Counted from the stretch's first letter, positions 1 through 6,756 are shown. The stretch: 6,764 nt of DNA from Clostridiales bacterium (GCA_027357125.1 DAHVVW010000118.1:1-6764); one strand, 5' to 3'. A program made the numbers and translations. The notes: generated from the letters alone by a model not told the origin.

Positions 1-2122
1 TCTGCAGGACATGATTAAGGTGGTCGAGATTGCTTATTTCTATGCTTAGTTGGATATAAGCCGCCTTATCTTTACCCACGCGCGCAGTTATCCCTAAAAT
101 ACAGGTGCGCGTATCCATCACTGCATTAATCACATCCGTCACCAAGCGGGCCCGGTCCAGACCGAGAATCTGAACATCGACCGGGTAAGCAGCCTGAGTC
201 TGTTCATCCCACATGACTTCGACCAAACGGTGATGTTCCTCTTCAATATGAGACTGGACATTGTCGCAATCGCTGCGGTGAATAGATACTCCTCTCCCCC
301 TGGTTATATACCCGACAATTTCATCCCCGGGCAAGGGGTTGCAGCAGCGGGAAAAGCGCACCAGGACATTGTCAACCCCTTTAACGCGCACACCGTGAGA
401 GGCTTTGCCATATGAACTTAAATTCTTGCCATCTCCTTGTTGCAGAGCAGCCAGCTGTTGTTTTTCGCGTACTTCCTTCGTAACCTCGTCTTTTAAGCGC
501 CCTAAGACCCTGTTGGCACTAAGGGTGCCATCCCCAATCGCGGAATACAGATCTTCAACTGTCGTATAATTATTGTTCTTGGCCAGTTCAGACAGGTATT
601 CTGGTTTGAGCACCCCCACCGGTTCTAGTCCCAGCTTCTTTACTTCCCGCTCCAAGCTTTCGCGGCCGCGGTTGATATTATCTTCGCGCTGCTCCTTCTT
701 AAACCAGGCTCTAATCCGGTTTTTTGCCTGGGAAGTCTTCACAAAAGACATCCAGTCCCTGCTCGGCCCGGCAGCCTGTTTGGACGTTAAGACTTCAACA
801 ATATCCCCGTTGTGGAGTTTGGTATCTAACGGCACAATGCGGCCGTTAATCTTAGCTCCGATACAGCGGTGCCCGACATCCGTGTGCACCCGGTAGGCAA
901 AGTCGATGGGGCAGGATTCAGCAGGAAGCTCCACCACATCCCCTTTGGGGGTGAAAACAAAAACCGTATCCGCAAATAAATCTATTTTCAGAGACTCCAT
1001 GAATTCCCCGGCATCACGGGAATCATACTGCCATTCCAAGAGCTGACGCAGCCATGAGAGCTTCTGATCAAAATTTCCGGCGGGAGATTTGCCCCCTTCT
1101 TTATATTTCCAATGGGCAGCAATCCCGTATTCAGCCGTGCGGTGCATCTCCCAGGTGCGGATTTGAATCTCAAACGGCTCCCCATGCGCCCCGATTAAAG
1201 TAGTGTGCAAAGACTGATACATATTGGGCTTGGGCATGGCGATATAATCCTTGAAACGACCGGGAATCGGCTTCCACAAAGTATGAATGATCCCTAAGGC
1301 CCCATAGCAGTCATTGACAGAGTCCACGATCACTCTGACAGCGGTTAAATCATAAATCTCATTCAATTCTTTATCTTGCGTATCCATTTTGCGATAAATG
1401 CTGTAGAAATGTTTCGGTCTTCCGGAAATGTCGGCGTTAATCCCCACTTCATCAAGGCGCGAACGCAGTTGTTCAATCACCTCATTGATTTGCGCTTCCC
1501 GCTCCCGCCTTTTCAGCGCGATCCCCTCAACTAAATCGTAATACTCCTGTGGCTTGATGTAACGGAAGGCCAAATCCTCAAGTTCCCACTTAAAGCGAAA
1601 AATTCCCAAACGGTTAGCCAGTGGGGCAAAAATCTCCAAGGTTTCCTGGGCAATTTCCCGTTGTTTTTGTGGAGAATGGAATTTCAAAGTCCGCATATTA
1701 TGCAGCCTGTCCGCTAGTTTGATGAGTATAACCCTGATGTCTTTGGCCATTGCCAAGAACATCTTGCGCAGATTCTCAACCTGGAGCTCTACTTTACTCT
1801 TATACTCAATCCGACCGAGTTTGGTAACCCCGTCCACCAGCATCGCAACTTCCGAACCAAATTCCCGCTCGACATCAGCCAAGGAATAGGCTGTGTCTTC
1901 GACCACATCATGCAAGAGCGCCGCCGCGATCGTACTCTCATCAAGTTCAAACCCCGCCAGTATCATCGCAACCTCGAGAGGATGTTGAATATAATTCTCC
2001 CCAGAGATGCGATGTTGCCCCCAATGCGCCTTCTCAGCAAATTTGTAGGCCTTGGTGATGATATTGAGATGTGACGCAGGAAGGTTTTGGGGCAGTTTCG
2101 CCATCAACTCCTCCAGAGACAT
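1..2122 (-). CDS. rel: Bifunctional (p)ppGpp synthetase/hydrolase Rel, 3' end beyond window
   Basis: Makes (p)ppGpp from GTP/GDP and ATP and also hydrolyses it; the soluble stringent-response enzyme that senses stalled ribosomes. The frame is open for 707 codons from ATG at 2122 to the window edge; I translated it throughout and saw no stop or frameshift. The N-terminal HD hydrolase has H47, H71-D72 (in LLHDVVEDT) and D138 (in LADRLHNMR), the expected metal ligands, so hydrolysis should be active. The synthetase domain has GRPKHFYSIYRKM, D258, FEIQIRT (317-323) and RFKD at 289-292; RXKD is the signature of bifunctional Rel, whereas synthetase-only RelA has EXDD. TGS domain follows at about 385-450, then a helical region, the conserved-cysteine/zinc-finger domain (C593, C594, H615, C619) and an ACT domain from about 635. 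Family length is near 730 residues, so roughly 20-30 are missing. Sits 64 bp after apt, probably in the same transcript. Confidence 0.97.
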   Translation of the reverse strand, partial: MSLEELMAKLPQNLPASHLNIITKAYKFAEKAHWGQHRISGENYIQHPLEVAMILAGFELDESTIAAALLHDVVEDTAYSLADVEREFGSEVAMLVDGVTKLGRIEYKSKVELQVENLRKMFLAMAKDIRVILIKLADRLHNMRTLKFHSPQKQREIAQETLEIFAPLANRLGIFRFKWELEDLAFRYIKPQEYYDLVEGIALKRREREAQINEVIEQLRSRLDEVGINADISGRPKHFYSIYRKMDTQDKELNEIYDLTAVRVIVDSVNDCYGALGIIHTLWKPIPGRFKDYIAMPKPNMYQSLHTTLIGAHGEPFEIQIRTWEMHRTAEYGIAAHWKYKEGGKSPAGNFDQKLSWLRQLLEWQYDSRDAGEFMESLKIDLFADTVFVFTPKGDVVELPAESCPIDFAYRVHTDVGHRCIGAKINGRIVPLDTKLHNGDIVEVLTSKQAAGPSRDWMSFVKTSQAKNRIRAWFKKEQREDNINRGRESLEREVKKLGLEPVGVLKPEYLSELAKNNNYTTVEDLYSAIGDGTLSANRVLGRLKDEVTKEVREKQQLAALQQGDGKNLSSYGKASHGVRVKGVDNVLVRFSRCCNPLPGDEIVGYITRGRGVSIHRSDCDNVQSHIEEEHHRLVEVMWDEQTQAAYPVDVQILGLDRARLVTDVINAVMDTRTCILGITARVGKDKAAYIQLSIEISNLDHLNHVLQ

Positions 2123-2129
2123 ACAGTAA

Positions 2130-2136
2130 CTCCTCT
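2130..2136 (-). promoter_or_regulatory. Ribosome binding site of rel
   Basis: AGAGGAG lies 7 nt before the ATG at 2122. It supports this start over other codons; the first residues, MSLEELMAKL, lead directly into the helices that precede the HD domain. The rest of the 64-bp apt-rel gap (2123-2186) shows no convincing promoter or terminator. Confidence 0.8.
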
Positions 2137-2186
2137 CTACTATGTGCGGTAAATATGATTCCAAAAATACAATAGCAGCGTCGGCC

Positions 2187-2699
2187 CTAATACTGAACCA
2201 AGGAAAACACCGAATACTCCTTAAGCTTGTCTCTTCCTTCCAAAAAAGACAGTTCAATAAGGTAAGCCATCCCTACCACCTGAGCGCCCGTCTTCTCCAC
2301 TAATTTCGCTGTCGCTAGCGTGGTGCCACCGGTAGCCAGCAAGTCATCCACAATAACAACCCTCTGCCCGGGCCCGAGCGCATCAGCATGCACTTCCAAA
2401 GTGTCAACCCCATATTCCAGGTCATACGTTTGGCTGACAGTCGCAGCGGGAAGTTTACCGGGCTTGCGCACAGGCACGAAACCCAGGCCGAGAGCGTAAG
2501 CTACCGGAGCCCCGAACAAAAATCCCCTGGCTTCCGGGCCGATAATAATATCGGGTTGCCACGGTTTAAGCACTGTGATCAGCTCATCAATAGCCGTTTG
2601 AAAAGCTTTCCCGTCTTTGAGCAGGGTAGTAATGTCTTTGAAAGAGATTCCAGGCTTGGGGAAATCCTCGATTACGCGAATGTGCTCTTTTAAGTCCAT
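2187..2699 (-). CDS. apt: Adenine phosphoribosyltransferase
   Basis: Purine salvage enzyme of the cytoplasm: adenine plus PRPP gives AMP plus pyrophosphate. The 170-residue product matches the usual family length. The start [26 protein letters not shown] is written here in pieces: [18 protein letters not shown] then SFKDITTLL, both typical of bacterial Apt. The PRPP-binding loop [14 protein letters not shown] is at residues 114-127, [10 protein letters not shown] lies around 55-64, and the C-terminus [11 protein letters not shown]...VFSLVQY is also characteristic. I chose ATG at 2699, not the in-frame GTG at 2735 that would add 12 residues and overlap recJ by 7 bp: the extension is not part of the family and has no ribosome site. 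The gene starts 29 nt after the recJ stop and is followed by rel, so it is likely cotranscribed with both. Its product AMP feeds the purine pool on which Rel draws, although any direct coupling is inference. Confidence 0.97.
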   Translation of the reverse strand: MDLKEHIRVIEDFPKPGISFKDITTLLKDGKAFQTAIDELITVLKPWQPDIIIGPEARGFLFGAPVAYALGLGFVPVRKPGKLPAATVSQTYDLEYGVDTLEVHADALGPGQRVVIVDDLLATGGTTLATAKLVEKTGAQVVGMAYLIELSFLEGRDKLKEYSVFSLVQY

Positions 2700-2709
2700 T
2701 CTCTTCCCG

Positions 2710-2714
2710 TCCTT
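2710..2714 (-). promoter_or_regulatory. Likely ribosome binding site of apt
   Basis: AAGGA, 10 nt before ATG 2699, within the 29-nt recJ-apt gap. The spacing is slightly long but acceptable. The upstream GTG at 2735 has no comparable site, so this element decides the start. Confidence 0.55.
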
Positions 2715-2728
2715 CCCTAAAAAAATGG

Positions 2729-4768
2729 TTAGCACCTTTTGCCACTAAGATAGCACAAGGAAGATTCCAAAGAGAGTTTGCCCTGTACCGCCACTAATTC
2801 AAGCATAACCCGGGTGCTCCCGCCCACACAGCGCACAAACCCTAATTCTTCGAAAATCTGCAGTGCTTCCCGCTGCTCCTCCTGAACATCCCAGATAAAG
2901 GGGTTTTCAACTTTGGCTGCAGCTTGGAGCGAACGATAAAACCGAGCCAGTTCCTCCCGCTCTCGGTAAGCGCAGCGCTTGCGCATCGCATCCTCTTCAA
3001 GCCCCGCTGCAATCTCTCTGGCAGCCAACTCACCAGCCTGCCTAGGCAATCTATCAAGTTCAGGGGACTCCTTTTGCCAAAGCGCGCTTTCCTCGATATC
3101 CTTAACGACTACCTGAACTTTTTCATGTCCCTGATACGAGTTTAATTCCAGATTAAAAGCTAGATCCACGGCAGGCTTGTCCGCTAATTCTCTTAAGCGG
3201 CTGCCCTGGCGAAAAACAATCCCCCCCAGATTCCCTGCTTCACCCAGATAGAGCTTCAAGTGCTTCCCTTCCTGGCCCACCGTATCAATCCGGTACACAG
3301 GCATCCTTTGCACCGCTAAAACAGGGGAAGGATTACCAAATCCATAGGGCGCCAGCTGCTCCAAATCCTGTTCCAGGCCGACAGTAAGCACTGCAGGCTC
3401 AACCACACAGTCTATGGTCAGCACTTCTTGAAAAACCTCCTCCGGTAATGCTGTGGCCTGCTCATTCAGCTCTGCGCGCAAACGCCCAATATCACCGACA
3501 GCCAGCGCAAAACCGGCAGCCTGCTGGTGGCCGCCGAATTTATGTAGCAGCTGAGCTTGCGCCCTCAGTTCCTCTAGCACATGGTAGCCTGGAATCCCCC
3601 TGGCTGATCCCTTGGCTTCCTCTCCTTCTTCTCCCATGATAAACACCGGTCGGTAGTAACGTTCAACCAAACGGGAAGCCACGATTCCTATCACTCCGTG
3701 ATGCCAGCCTTGACCGGACACCACAATGACACAAGGCAGCGGGCTTTGTTCTATCTGCTCGATGGCTTGGGCCAAAATCTCCTGTTCAAGGCGCTGGCGC
3801 GCCAGGTTCTCTTGGGTAAGCTCCCGGGCCAGTTCCAAAGCCCGTTCCTCTTTCCCGGTGAGCAGCAGCTCCAGCCCTTTGCGGGCGCTGTCAAGGCGGC
3901 CGGCCGCGTTAATCCGGGGCGCTACCATAAAAGCGATCTGCCCCGCTTTTAACTCCTTGCCTTTGAGCCCGCATTCCGCCAGCAAAACCTCGAGCCCTAA
4001 GTGCGGGGATTCCTGCATTTGCTTAAGGCCATGTTTAACCAGGACCCGGTTCTCGCCCACCAGGGGTACAACATCAGCAATCGTACCCAAAGCCACCAAA
4101 TCCAAAAGTTCTCTCTCCGCACCGGGTTTGCCTGATTCCTCAAGCAAAGCCTGTACCAGCTTGAAAGCTACACCCACTCCTGCCAACTCAAGGAAAGGGT
4201 AGTTGGGATCGCATTTAGGATTGAGCACAGCCAGCGCTGCAGGCAGAATCTCAGGCGGCTCGTGGTGGTCCGTGATTATTACATCAATTCCGTGAGCAGC
4301 GGCAAATTCAATTTCTTCAGTGGCCGTAATCCCGCAGTCCACCGTTACCAACACTTTAACTTCTGCCTGCACAGCCCGGCCAATGGCCTCCTTATTAAGC
4401 CCGTACCCTTCATCCTGCCTGCTGGGGATGTAGGTGACAGCCTTGAAGCCCAAGTCGATCAGGGTTTTATAAACTAATGCCGTACTCGTAACCCCGTCCA
4501 CATCATAATCTCCGTAGACAAGCACCTTCTCCCCGCGCTCACGCGCCCAAGACAAACGCCCGACGGCTTTCCGCATATCTTTGAACAAAAAAGGAGAAGA
4601 CAGGCTCAATAGGCTTGGCTTCAAGAAAGAAACCGCCTCCCGGGGAGTATTTACCCCGCGCTTTGCTAGGATATCAGCCAGAACGGAAGAAATTCCGAGA
4701 GTATCGGCAAGTTCCTGGGCAATAGATCTGTCAGAACGGGAAATTCTCCAAATTTTGCGCAACTTCAT
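2729..4768 (-). CDS. recJ: Single-stranded-DNA-specific 5'-3' exonuclease RecJ
   Basis: Degrades single-stranded DNA 5' to 3' in recombinational repair, mismatch repair and base excision repair; acts on DNA in the cytoplasm. The 679-residue protein is intact. The DHH phosphoesterase core shows GDYDVDG (86-92), VDCG (143-146), TDHHE (166-170) with the DHH triad, and TIADVVPL (229-236), all Mn-binding or catalytic motifs; [11 protein letters not shown] follows at 285-295. The DHHA1 domain has GSARGI (387-392) and [10 protein letters not shown] (411-420). An OB-fold DNA-binding region spans about 450-558. A C-terminal region to 679 resembles the extra tail of Firmicutes RecJ but is shorter than in Bacillus (about 786 residues, from memory). 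The ATG at 4768 lies only 2 nt after GGAGG, whereas the TTG at codon 3 (4762) is 8 nt from it, so translation may begin at either. The gene has its own candidate promoter and is followed after 29 nt by apt. Confidence 0.97.
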   Translation of the reverse strand: MKLRKIWRISRSDRSIAQELADTLGISSVLADILAKRGVNTPREAVSFLKPSLLSLSSPFLFKDMRKAVGRLSWARERGEKVLVYGDYDVDGVTSTALVYKTLIDLGFKAVTYIPSRQDEGYGLNKEAIGRAVQAEVKVLVTVDCGITATEEIEFAAAHGIDVIITDHHEPPEILPAALAVLNPKCDPNYPFLELAGVGVAFKLVQALLEESGKPGAERELLDLVALGTIADVVPLVGENRVLVKHGLKQMQESPHLGLEVLLAECGLKGKELKAGQIAFMVAPRINAAGRLDSARKGLELLLTGKEERALELARELTQENLARQRLEQEILAQAIEQIEQSPLPCVIVVSGQGWHHGVIGIVASRLVERYYRPVFIMGEEGEEAKGSARGIPGYHVLEELRAQAQLLHKFGGHQQAAGFALAVGDIGRLRAELNEQATALPEEVFQEVLTIDCVVEPAVLTVGLEQDLEQLAPYGFGNPSPVLAVQRMPVYRIDTVGQEGKHLKLYLGEAGNLGGIVFRQGSRLRELADKPAVDLAFNLELNSYQGHEKVQVVVKDIEESALWQKESPELDRLPRQAGELAAREIAAGLEEDAMRKRCAYREREELARFYRSLQAAAKVENPFIWDVQEEQREALQIFEELGFVRCVGGSTRVMLELVAVQGKLSLESSLCYLSGKRC

Positions 4769-4770
4769 TT

Positions 4771-4775
4771 CCTCC
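4771..4775 (-). promoter_or_regulatory. Strong Shine-Dalgarno of recJ with unusual spacing
   Basis: GGAGG ends 2 nt before ATG 4768, which is closer than the normal 5-9 nt. The in-frame TTG at 4760-4762 sits 8 nt away, an ideal distance. The site therefore leaves the true first codon of RecJ open; the difference is two residues. Confidence 0.75.
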
Positions 4776-4785
4776 AGACCTATTA

Positions 4786-4815
4786 ATTATAAGGCAAAGA
4801 GGTAAGGGACAGCAA
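4786..4815 (-). promoter_or_regulatory. Candidate sigma-A-type promoter for recJ-apt-rel
   Basis: A perfect -10 box TATAAT (4786-4791) lies 18 nt from a weak -35 TTGCTG (4810-4815, 3 of 6 matches). Transcription would start near 4779, giving a leader of only about 10 nt with GGAGG just inside it. It sits in the 53-bp gap after the LapA-domain gene, so recJ, apt and rel could be expressed independently of the upstream metal exporter. The -35 match is poor, so this is a prediction only. Confidence 0.5.
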
Positions 4816-4829
4816 CATTTGCTACTCCC
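4806..4829 (-). other. RNA hairpin over the lapA-like stop codon
   Basis: On the minus strand GGGA-GT-AGCAA pairs with TTGCT-G-TCCC around an ATG triloop: 9 base pairs with a small internal loop. It covers the stop codon of the LapA-domain gene and the -35 box of the candidate recJ promoter. It is followed by TTACCTCTTT rather than a T-run, so it is not a normal intrinsic terminator; it might attenuate readthrough or protect the mRNA end. Confidence 0.4.
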
Positions 4830-5127
4830 TGTTGCCCGCTGTATCTTTAGCGCTCTCGGCGGCTTCGCTACCGGCATCTAACGAAGATCCCTTCACCACT
4901 TCCCCACTAACTTTTTCTTTTCCCACGGCTTTTCTACGCTTAAATTCACGCCCAAGGGCGAGCAAAAAAACGATCAAAGCTCCAGCTACTGCTGAAGCAA
5001 AAATCACTAAGACCAACGGCACCTCTTTGACCGCCCAGAATATGTTGATAGGCACAGGCGCTGCGTTCTGGACGGCAAAAATCGCCACCAGAAGCGCAAA
5101 TATTAAGGAAAGCATTAAGATGTACAA
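4822..5127 (-). CDS. LapA-domain (DUF1049) small membrane protein
   Basis: A 101-residue membrane protein with the LapA/DUF1049 layout. TM1 spans about 3-21 and is followed by the hallmark FAVQNAAPVPINIFW (17-31). TM2 spans about 36-58, ends in the basic stretch REFKRRK (60-66), and leads into a charged, Glu/Ala/Ser-rich cytoplasmic tail of about 35 residues. In proteobacteria LapA works with LapB in controlling lipopolysaccharide synthesis. A Gram-positive relative lacks that pathway, so its function here is unknown; Bacillus carries a similar gene (yrvD) directly before recJ, which supports the synteny. The only in-frame starts are TTG at 5127, which has a ribosome site, and ATG at 5115, which has none; an in-frame stop at 5161-5163 blocks anything further upstream. 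With ATG the protein would be 97 residues. It begins 52 nt after the cation exporter and probably shares its transcript. Confidence 0.85.
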   Translation of the reverse strand: MYILMLSLIFALLVAIFAVQNAAPVPINIFWAVKEVPLVLVIFASAVAGALIVFLLALGREFKRRKAVGKEKVSGEVVKGSSLDAGSEAAESAKDTAGNRE

Positions 5128-5136
5128 ATTCCCAAA

Positions 5137-5144
5137 CCCCCTTT
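5137..5144 (-). promoter_or_regulatory. Ribosome binding site favouring a TTG start
   Basis: AAAGGGGG, one base off AAAGGAGG, ends 9 nt before TTG 5127. No comparable site precedes ATG 5115. The remaining 52-bp gap to the CDF gene has no terminator that I can see. Confidence 0.5.
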
Positions 5145-5179
5145 GTTCGTCACTGGCTAATCACCGCTTGTTCCTTTGC

Positions 5180-6136
5180 TTAATTATTGCGGCTGCTGCG
5201 GTGAACGGGATCTTCACAGCCGTAAGTTCCGTCGCATTTGCGTTTCATCCCTTCACACTGGGCGCACGATGTTTGACGGTCAGTGCACGGTTCGGAATGA
5301 ATCAGGACATGCGCTTCGTGCAACTCCTCCTTGATCTCCCGTTCAATGCGGTTGCACAGGTCGTGAACTTGGGCTACCGAATTATCTTTTGGCACAACCA
5401 AGTGGAGATCAATATGGCGTTCAGCCCCGGCTTTTCGCGTGCGCAGCTTATGAAACTCCACAAATTCATGCTCATGTTTATTAATAATAGAAGTTATAAT
5501 TTCCGTTTCCGCCGCAGGCAGGCTCGTATCAACAAGTGGCATGAATGCTTCCCGTGTCAGATTAACCGCAGTCTTAATAATCAGCAACGCAACCACAATC
5601 GCAACCACGGGGTCAAAAATGCTCCAGCCTGTGACCTGTATAAGGATGAGCCCCACAAAAACTCCCGCTGACGTGTACACATCAGTGCGCAAGTGCATGC
5701 TGTCCGCTTCCAAGGCAACTGAATCCGTCTTTTTCGCCACCCGCATCAGCATAGTAGAAACAATTAAGTTTAACACAGCGGAAATTCCCATAATCACGAG
5801 ACCCCAGCCGACACTTTCCACCTGAACTCCGTTCGTTATTTTATGGATAGCCTCCACCATAATCCAAGTAGCCGCCACAAATATCAGCAACGCTTCCACT
5901 GTTCCTGATACATTTTCGATCTTGCCGTGTCCGTAAGCGTGCCTGTCATCAGCCGGTTTGCCGGATTCGCGCACCGCGAAAAAAGCAATTAGGGCCGCGA
6001 ACAGGTCGATCCCGGAATGTATACCTTCAGAAAGTATGCTAACCGAACCGCTGGTGAAGCCGATGGTCACTTTGCCGACTGTTAAAAATGCGTTCGAAAT
6101 AACCGACATTGAAGCGACTCGGGCCTTCTCCTCCAT
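5180..6136 (-). CDS. Cation diffusion facilitator family exporter with Cys-rich tail
   Basis: Membrane antiporter that exports a divalent metal, probably Zn (perhaps Co, Ni or Cd), in exchange for protons. The 318-residue protein has about six transmembrane segments (roughly 8-28, 33-54, 78-98, 112-132, 155-170, 173-192). The intramembrane metal site is H40-x3-D44 in TM2 and H148-x3-D152 in TM5; an HD/HD quartet is typical of zinc-type CDF proteins, whereas manganese types carry all aspartates. KPADDRHAYGHGKIENVSG (60-78) is the conserved family loop. A cytoplasmic domain follows from about 206, with HIDLHLVV at 241-248. Unusually, the protein ends in a tail with C284, C291, C294, C301 and C307. 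I chose ATG 6136 because of its AGGAG site and family length; the open frame reaches 6325 but would add 63 residues across the terminator and leader. It is the first gene of the proposed operon with the LapA-domain gene, recJ, apt and rel. Confidence 0.93.
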   Translation of the reverse strand: MEEKARVASMSVISNAFLTVGKVTIGFTSGSVSILSEGIHSGIDLFAALIAFFAVRESGKPADDRHAYGHGKIENVSGTVEALLIFVAATWIMVEAIHKITNGVQVESVGWGLVIMGISAVLNLIVSTMLMRVAKKTDSVALEADSMHLRTDVYTSAGVFVGLILIQVTGWSIFDPVVAIVVALLIIKTAVNLTREAFMPLVDTSLPAAETEIITSIINKHEHEFVEFHKLRTRKAGAERHIDLHLVVPKDNSVAQVHDLCNRIEREIKEELHEAHVLIHSEPCTDRQTSCAQCEGMKRKCDGTYGCEDPVHRSSRNN

Positions 6137-6144
6137 CTTAGACA

Positions 6145-6150
6145 CTCCTA
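6145..6150 (-). promoter_or_regulatory. Ribosome binding site of the CDF gene
   Basis: TAGGAG lies 8 nt before ATG 6136. This places the start at MEEKARVASMSVISN, where CDF proteins normally begin, and argues against any longer product from the upstream open frame. Confidence 0.8.
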
Positions 6151-6169
6151 TCTGCATTTTGCCAGCACT

Positions 6170-6191
6170 AAAAACGTTTTTGCATAAAAAC
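6170..6191. repeat. A/T-rich palindrome and overlapping hairpin before the CDF gene
   Basis: AAAAACGTTTTT at 6170-6181 is a perfect 12-bp palindrome. Its right half, GTTTTT (6176-6181), also pairs with AAAAAC (6186-6191) around GCAT, so two pairings exclude each other. It lies 34-55 nt before the CDF start codon. It could be a repressor operator or a weak RNA fold; homopolymer-rich DNA also makes such symmetry by chance. Confidence 0.4.
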
Positions 6192-6205
6192 CTGGATTTT
6201 AACGT

Positions 6206-6238
6206 AAAAAAAGAACTTCCAACTAACAAAGGAAGTCC
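6206..6238 (-). terminator. Intrinsic terminator or attenuator upstream of the CDF gene
   Basis: On the minus strand GGACTTCC pairs with GGAAGTTC (8 bp including one G-T wobble) around a 10-nt loop, directly followed by seven Ts. It lies 126 nt after the stop of the upstream membrane-protein gene and 69 nt before the CDF start. If the promoter at 6297-6325 is real, the hairpin lies inside the CDF leader and would act as an attenuator; otherwise it ends transcription of the upstream gene. Confidence 0.75.
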
Positions 6239-6239
6239 C

Positions 6240-6275
6240 ACGGATCCGCTCCGCTGCCCGGCAGTAGGGCCCAGC
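6240..6275 (-). other. GC-rich foldable leader segment upstream of the terminator
   Basis: Two hairpins can be drawn on the minus strand. GCGGA-GCGGA-TCCGT (6240-6254) forms a 5-bp stem with a 5-nt loop. GCTG with CAGC closes an overlapping structure at 6253-6275, or alternatively CTGC-CGG-GCAG folds locally within 6254-6264. The block is much richer in GC than the flanking noncoding DNA and abuts the terminator stem. It may be a regulatory RNA element, but I cannot name a class. Confidence 0.35.
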
Positions 6276-6296
6276 CGTTTCAGCCTGACACATTCT

Positions 6297-6325
6297 ATTC
6301 TATGTATAAGATACCAAATATGCAA
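6297..6325 (-). promoter_or_regulatory. Candidate promoter for the CDF gene
   Basis: A -10 box TAGAAT (6297-6302, 5 of 6 matches) and a weak -35 TTGCAT (6320-6325, 3 of 6) are separated by 17 nt. The predicted start near 6290 gives a leader of about 150 nt before ATG 6136, containing the GC-rich segment and the terminator. The surrounding A/T-rich DNA makes chance matches likely. Confidence 0.4.
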
Positions 6326-6363
6326 CGATAGTGCAAGTCAGAACTTATTCTTAGGCCAGGTGT

Positions 6364-6756
6364 TTAGAAAGTAAGAAAATTACCATATACAATTAAAGCT
6401 GCGCTAAGAAGAAGACGCCACACAGAGGGTGCCAAACCCCATAATACTTGCTTTCTATTTTGCGCAGGAATAAGACCTGTTCCAAAAATAAGCACCCAGA
6501 TCAGAACTGCAACTATCGGAGTGATAAAAGCAGCAAAAACAACCAAACTGACTATACCTCCGACAAAGCCGCTTACAATATTGCTCCTATTGGCTTTTCG
6601 GCTGAGCAAAATTAAAACCAGAATTCCAAGAAATGCCCCCAGGAGCAGGGGTAGTTCCCAGCGCCAAAAATCCGGCCCCTCGTGCACGAAAAGGTTAATG
6701 CCGGTAAGCAGCGCAACTGCGGCAACCGTCCCCCGTATCCCGGCGACAAAAGTCAT
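6364..6756 (-). CDS. Small multi-span membrane protein of unknown function
   Basis: A strongly hydrophobic protein of 130 residues if it starts at ATG 6756, with about five possible membrane segments (roughly 7-24, 35-52, 60-78, 80-97 and 111-127). Short polar links include SRKANRSN (52-59) and PAQNRKQ (97-103). I recognise no catalytic motif or named family; its size and hydrophobicity recall the small clostridial membrane proteins of the TIGR04086 type, but I do not see the glycine/lysine pattern I associate with them. Only 8 bases lie upstream of ATG 6756, with no ribosome site and no in-frame stop, so the true start may be outside the window and the gene may be partial. It is followed by a 227-bp gap with a terminator, so it probably ends a separate upstream transcription unit. 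Confidence 0.7.
   Translation of the reverse strand: MTFVAGIRGTVAAVALLTGINLFVHEGPDFWRWELPLLLGAFLGILVLILLSRKANRSNIVSGFVGGIVSLVVFAAFITPIVAVLIWVLIFGTGLIPAQNRKQVLWGLAPSVWRLLLSAALIVYGNFLTF

Noticed and set aside
1..2122. Rel might look broken, because no complete start-to-stop frame covers this region and short frames appear on both strands.
   Set aside because: The minus-strand frame from ATG 2122 is open through all 707 codons with every domain in order; it only lacks its stop because the gene leaves the window.
2123..2186. A promoter for rel between apt and rel (TTGGAA, 16 nt, TAGTAG).
   Set aside because: The -10 matches only 3 of 6 and the spacing is short; the gap is small and cotranscription with apt explains expression.
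3726..4202. A 158-codon plus-strand frame inside recJ, rich in Ser and Ala.
   Set aside because: Low-complexity composition is typical of the antisense of a conserved coding region, and RecJ is intact here.
4806..4829. The hairpin after the LapA-domain gene as a Rho-independent terminator.
   Set aside because: The stem is imperfect and is followed by a mixed TTACCTCTTT stretch, not a T-run.
4832..5671. A 279-codon open frame on the plus strand opposite the CDF and LapA-domain genes.
   Set aside because: The product has no recognisable domain and mirrors two well-supported genes; I also see no ribosome site of note. It is best read as a shadow frame.
6206..6290. Calling the CDF leader a NiCo riboswitch outright.
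   Set aside because: Short matching blocks occur in order, but the required four-way junction and P1 helix are not visible, and the motif is recalled from memory. It is kept only as a candidate finding.
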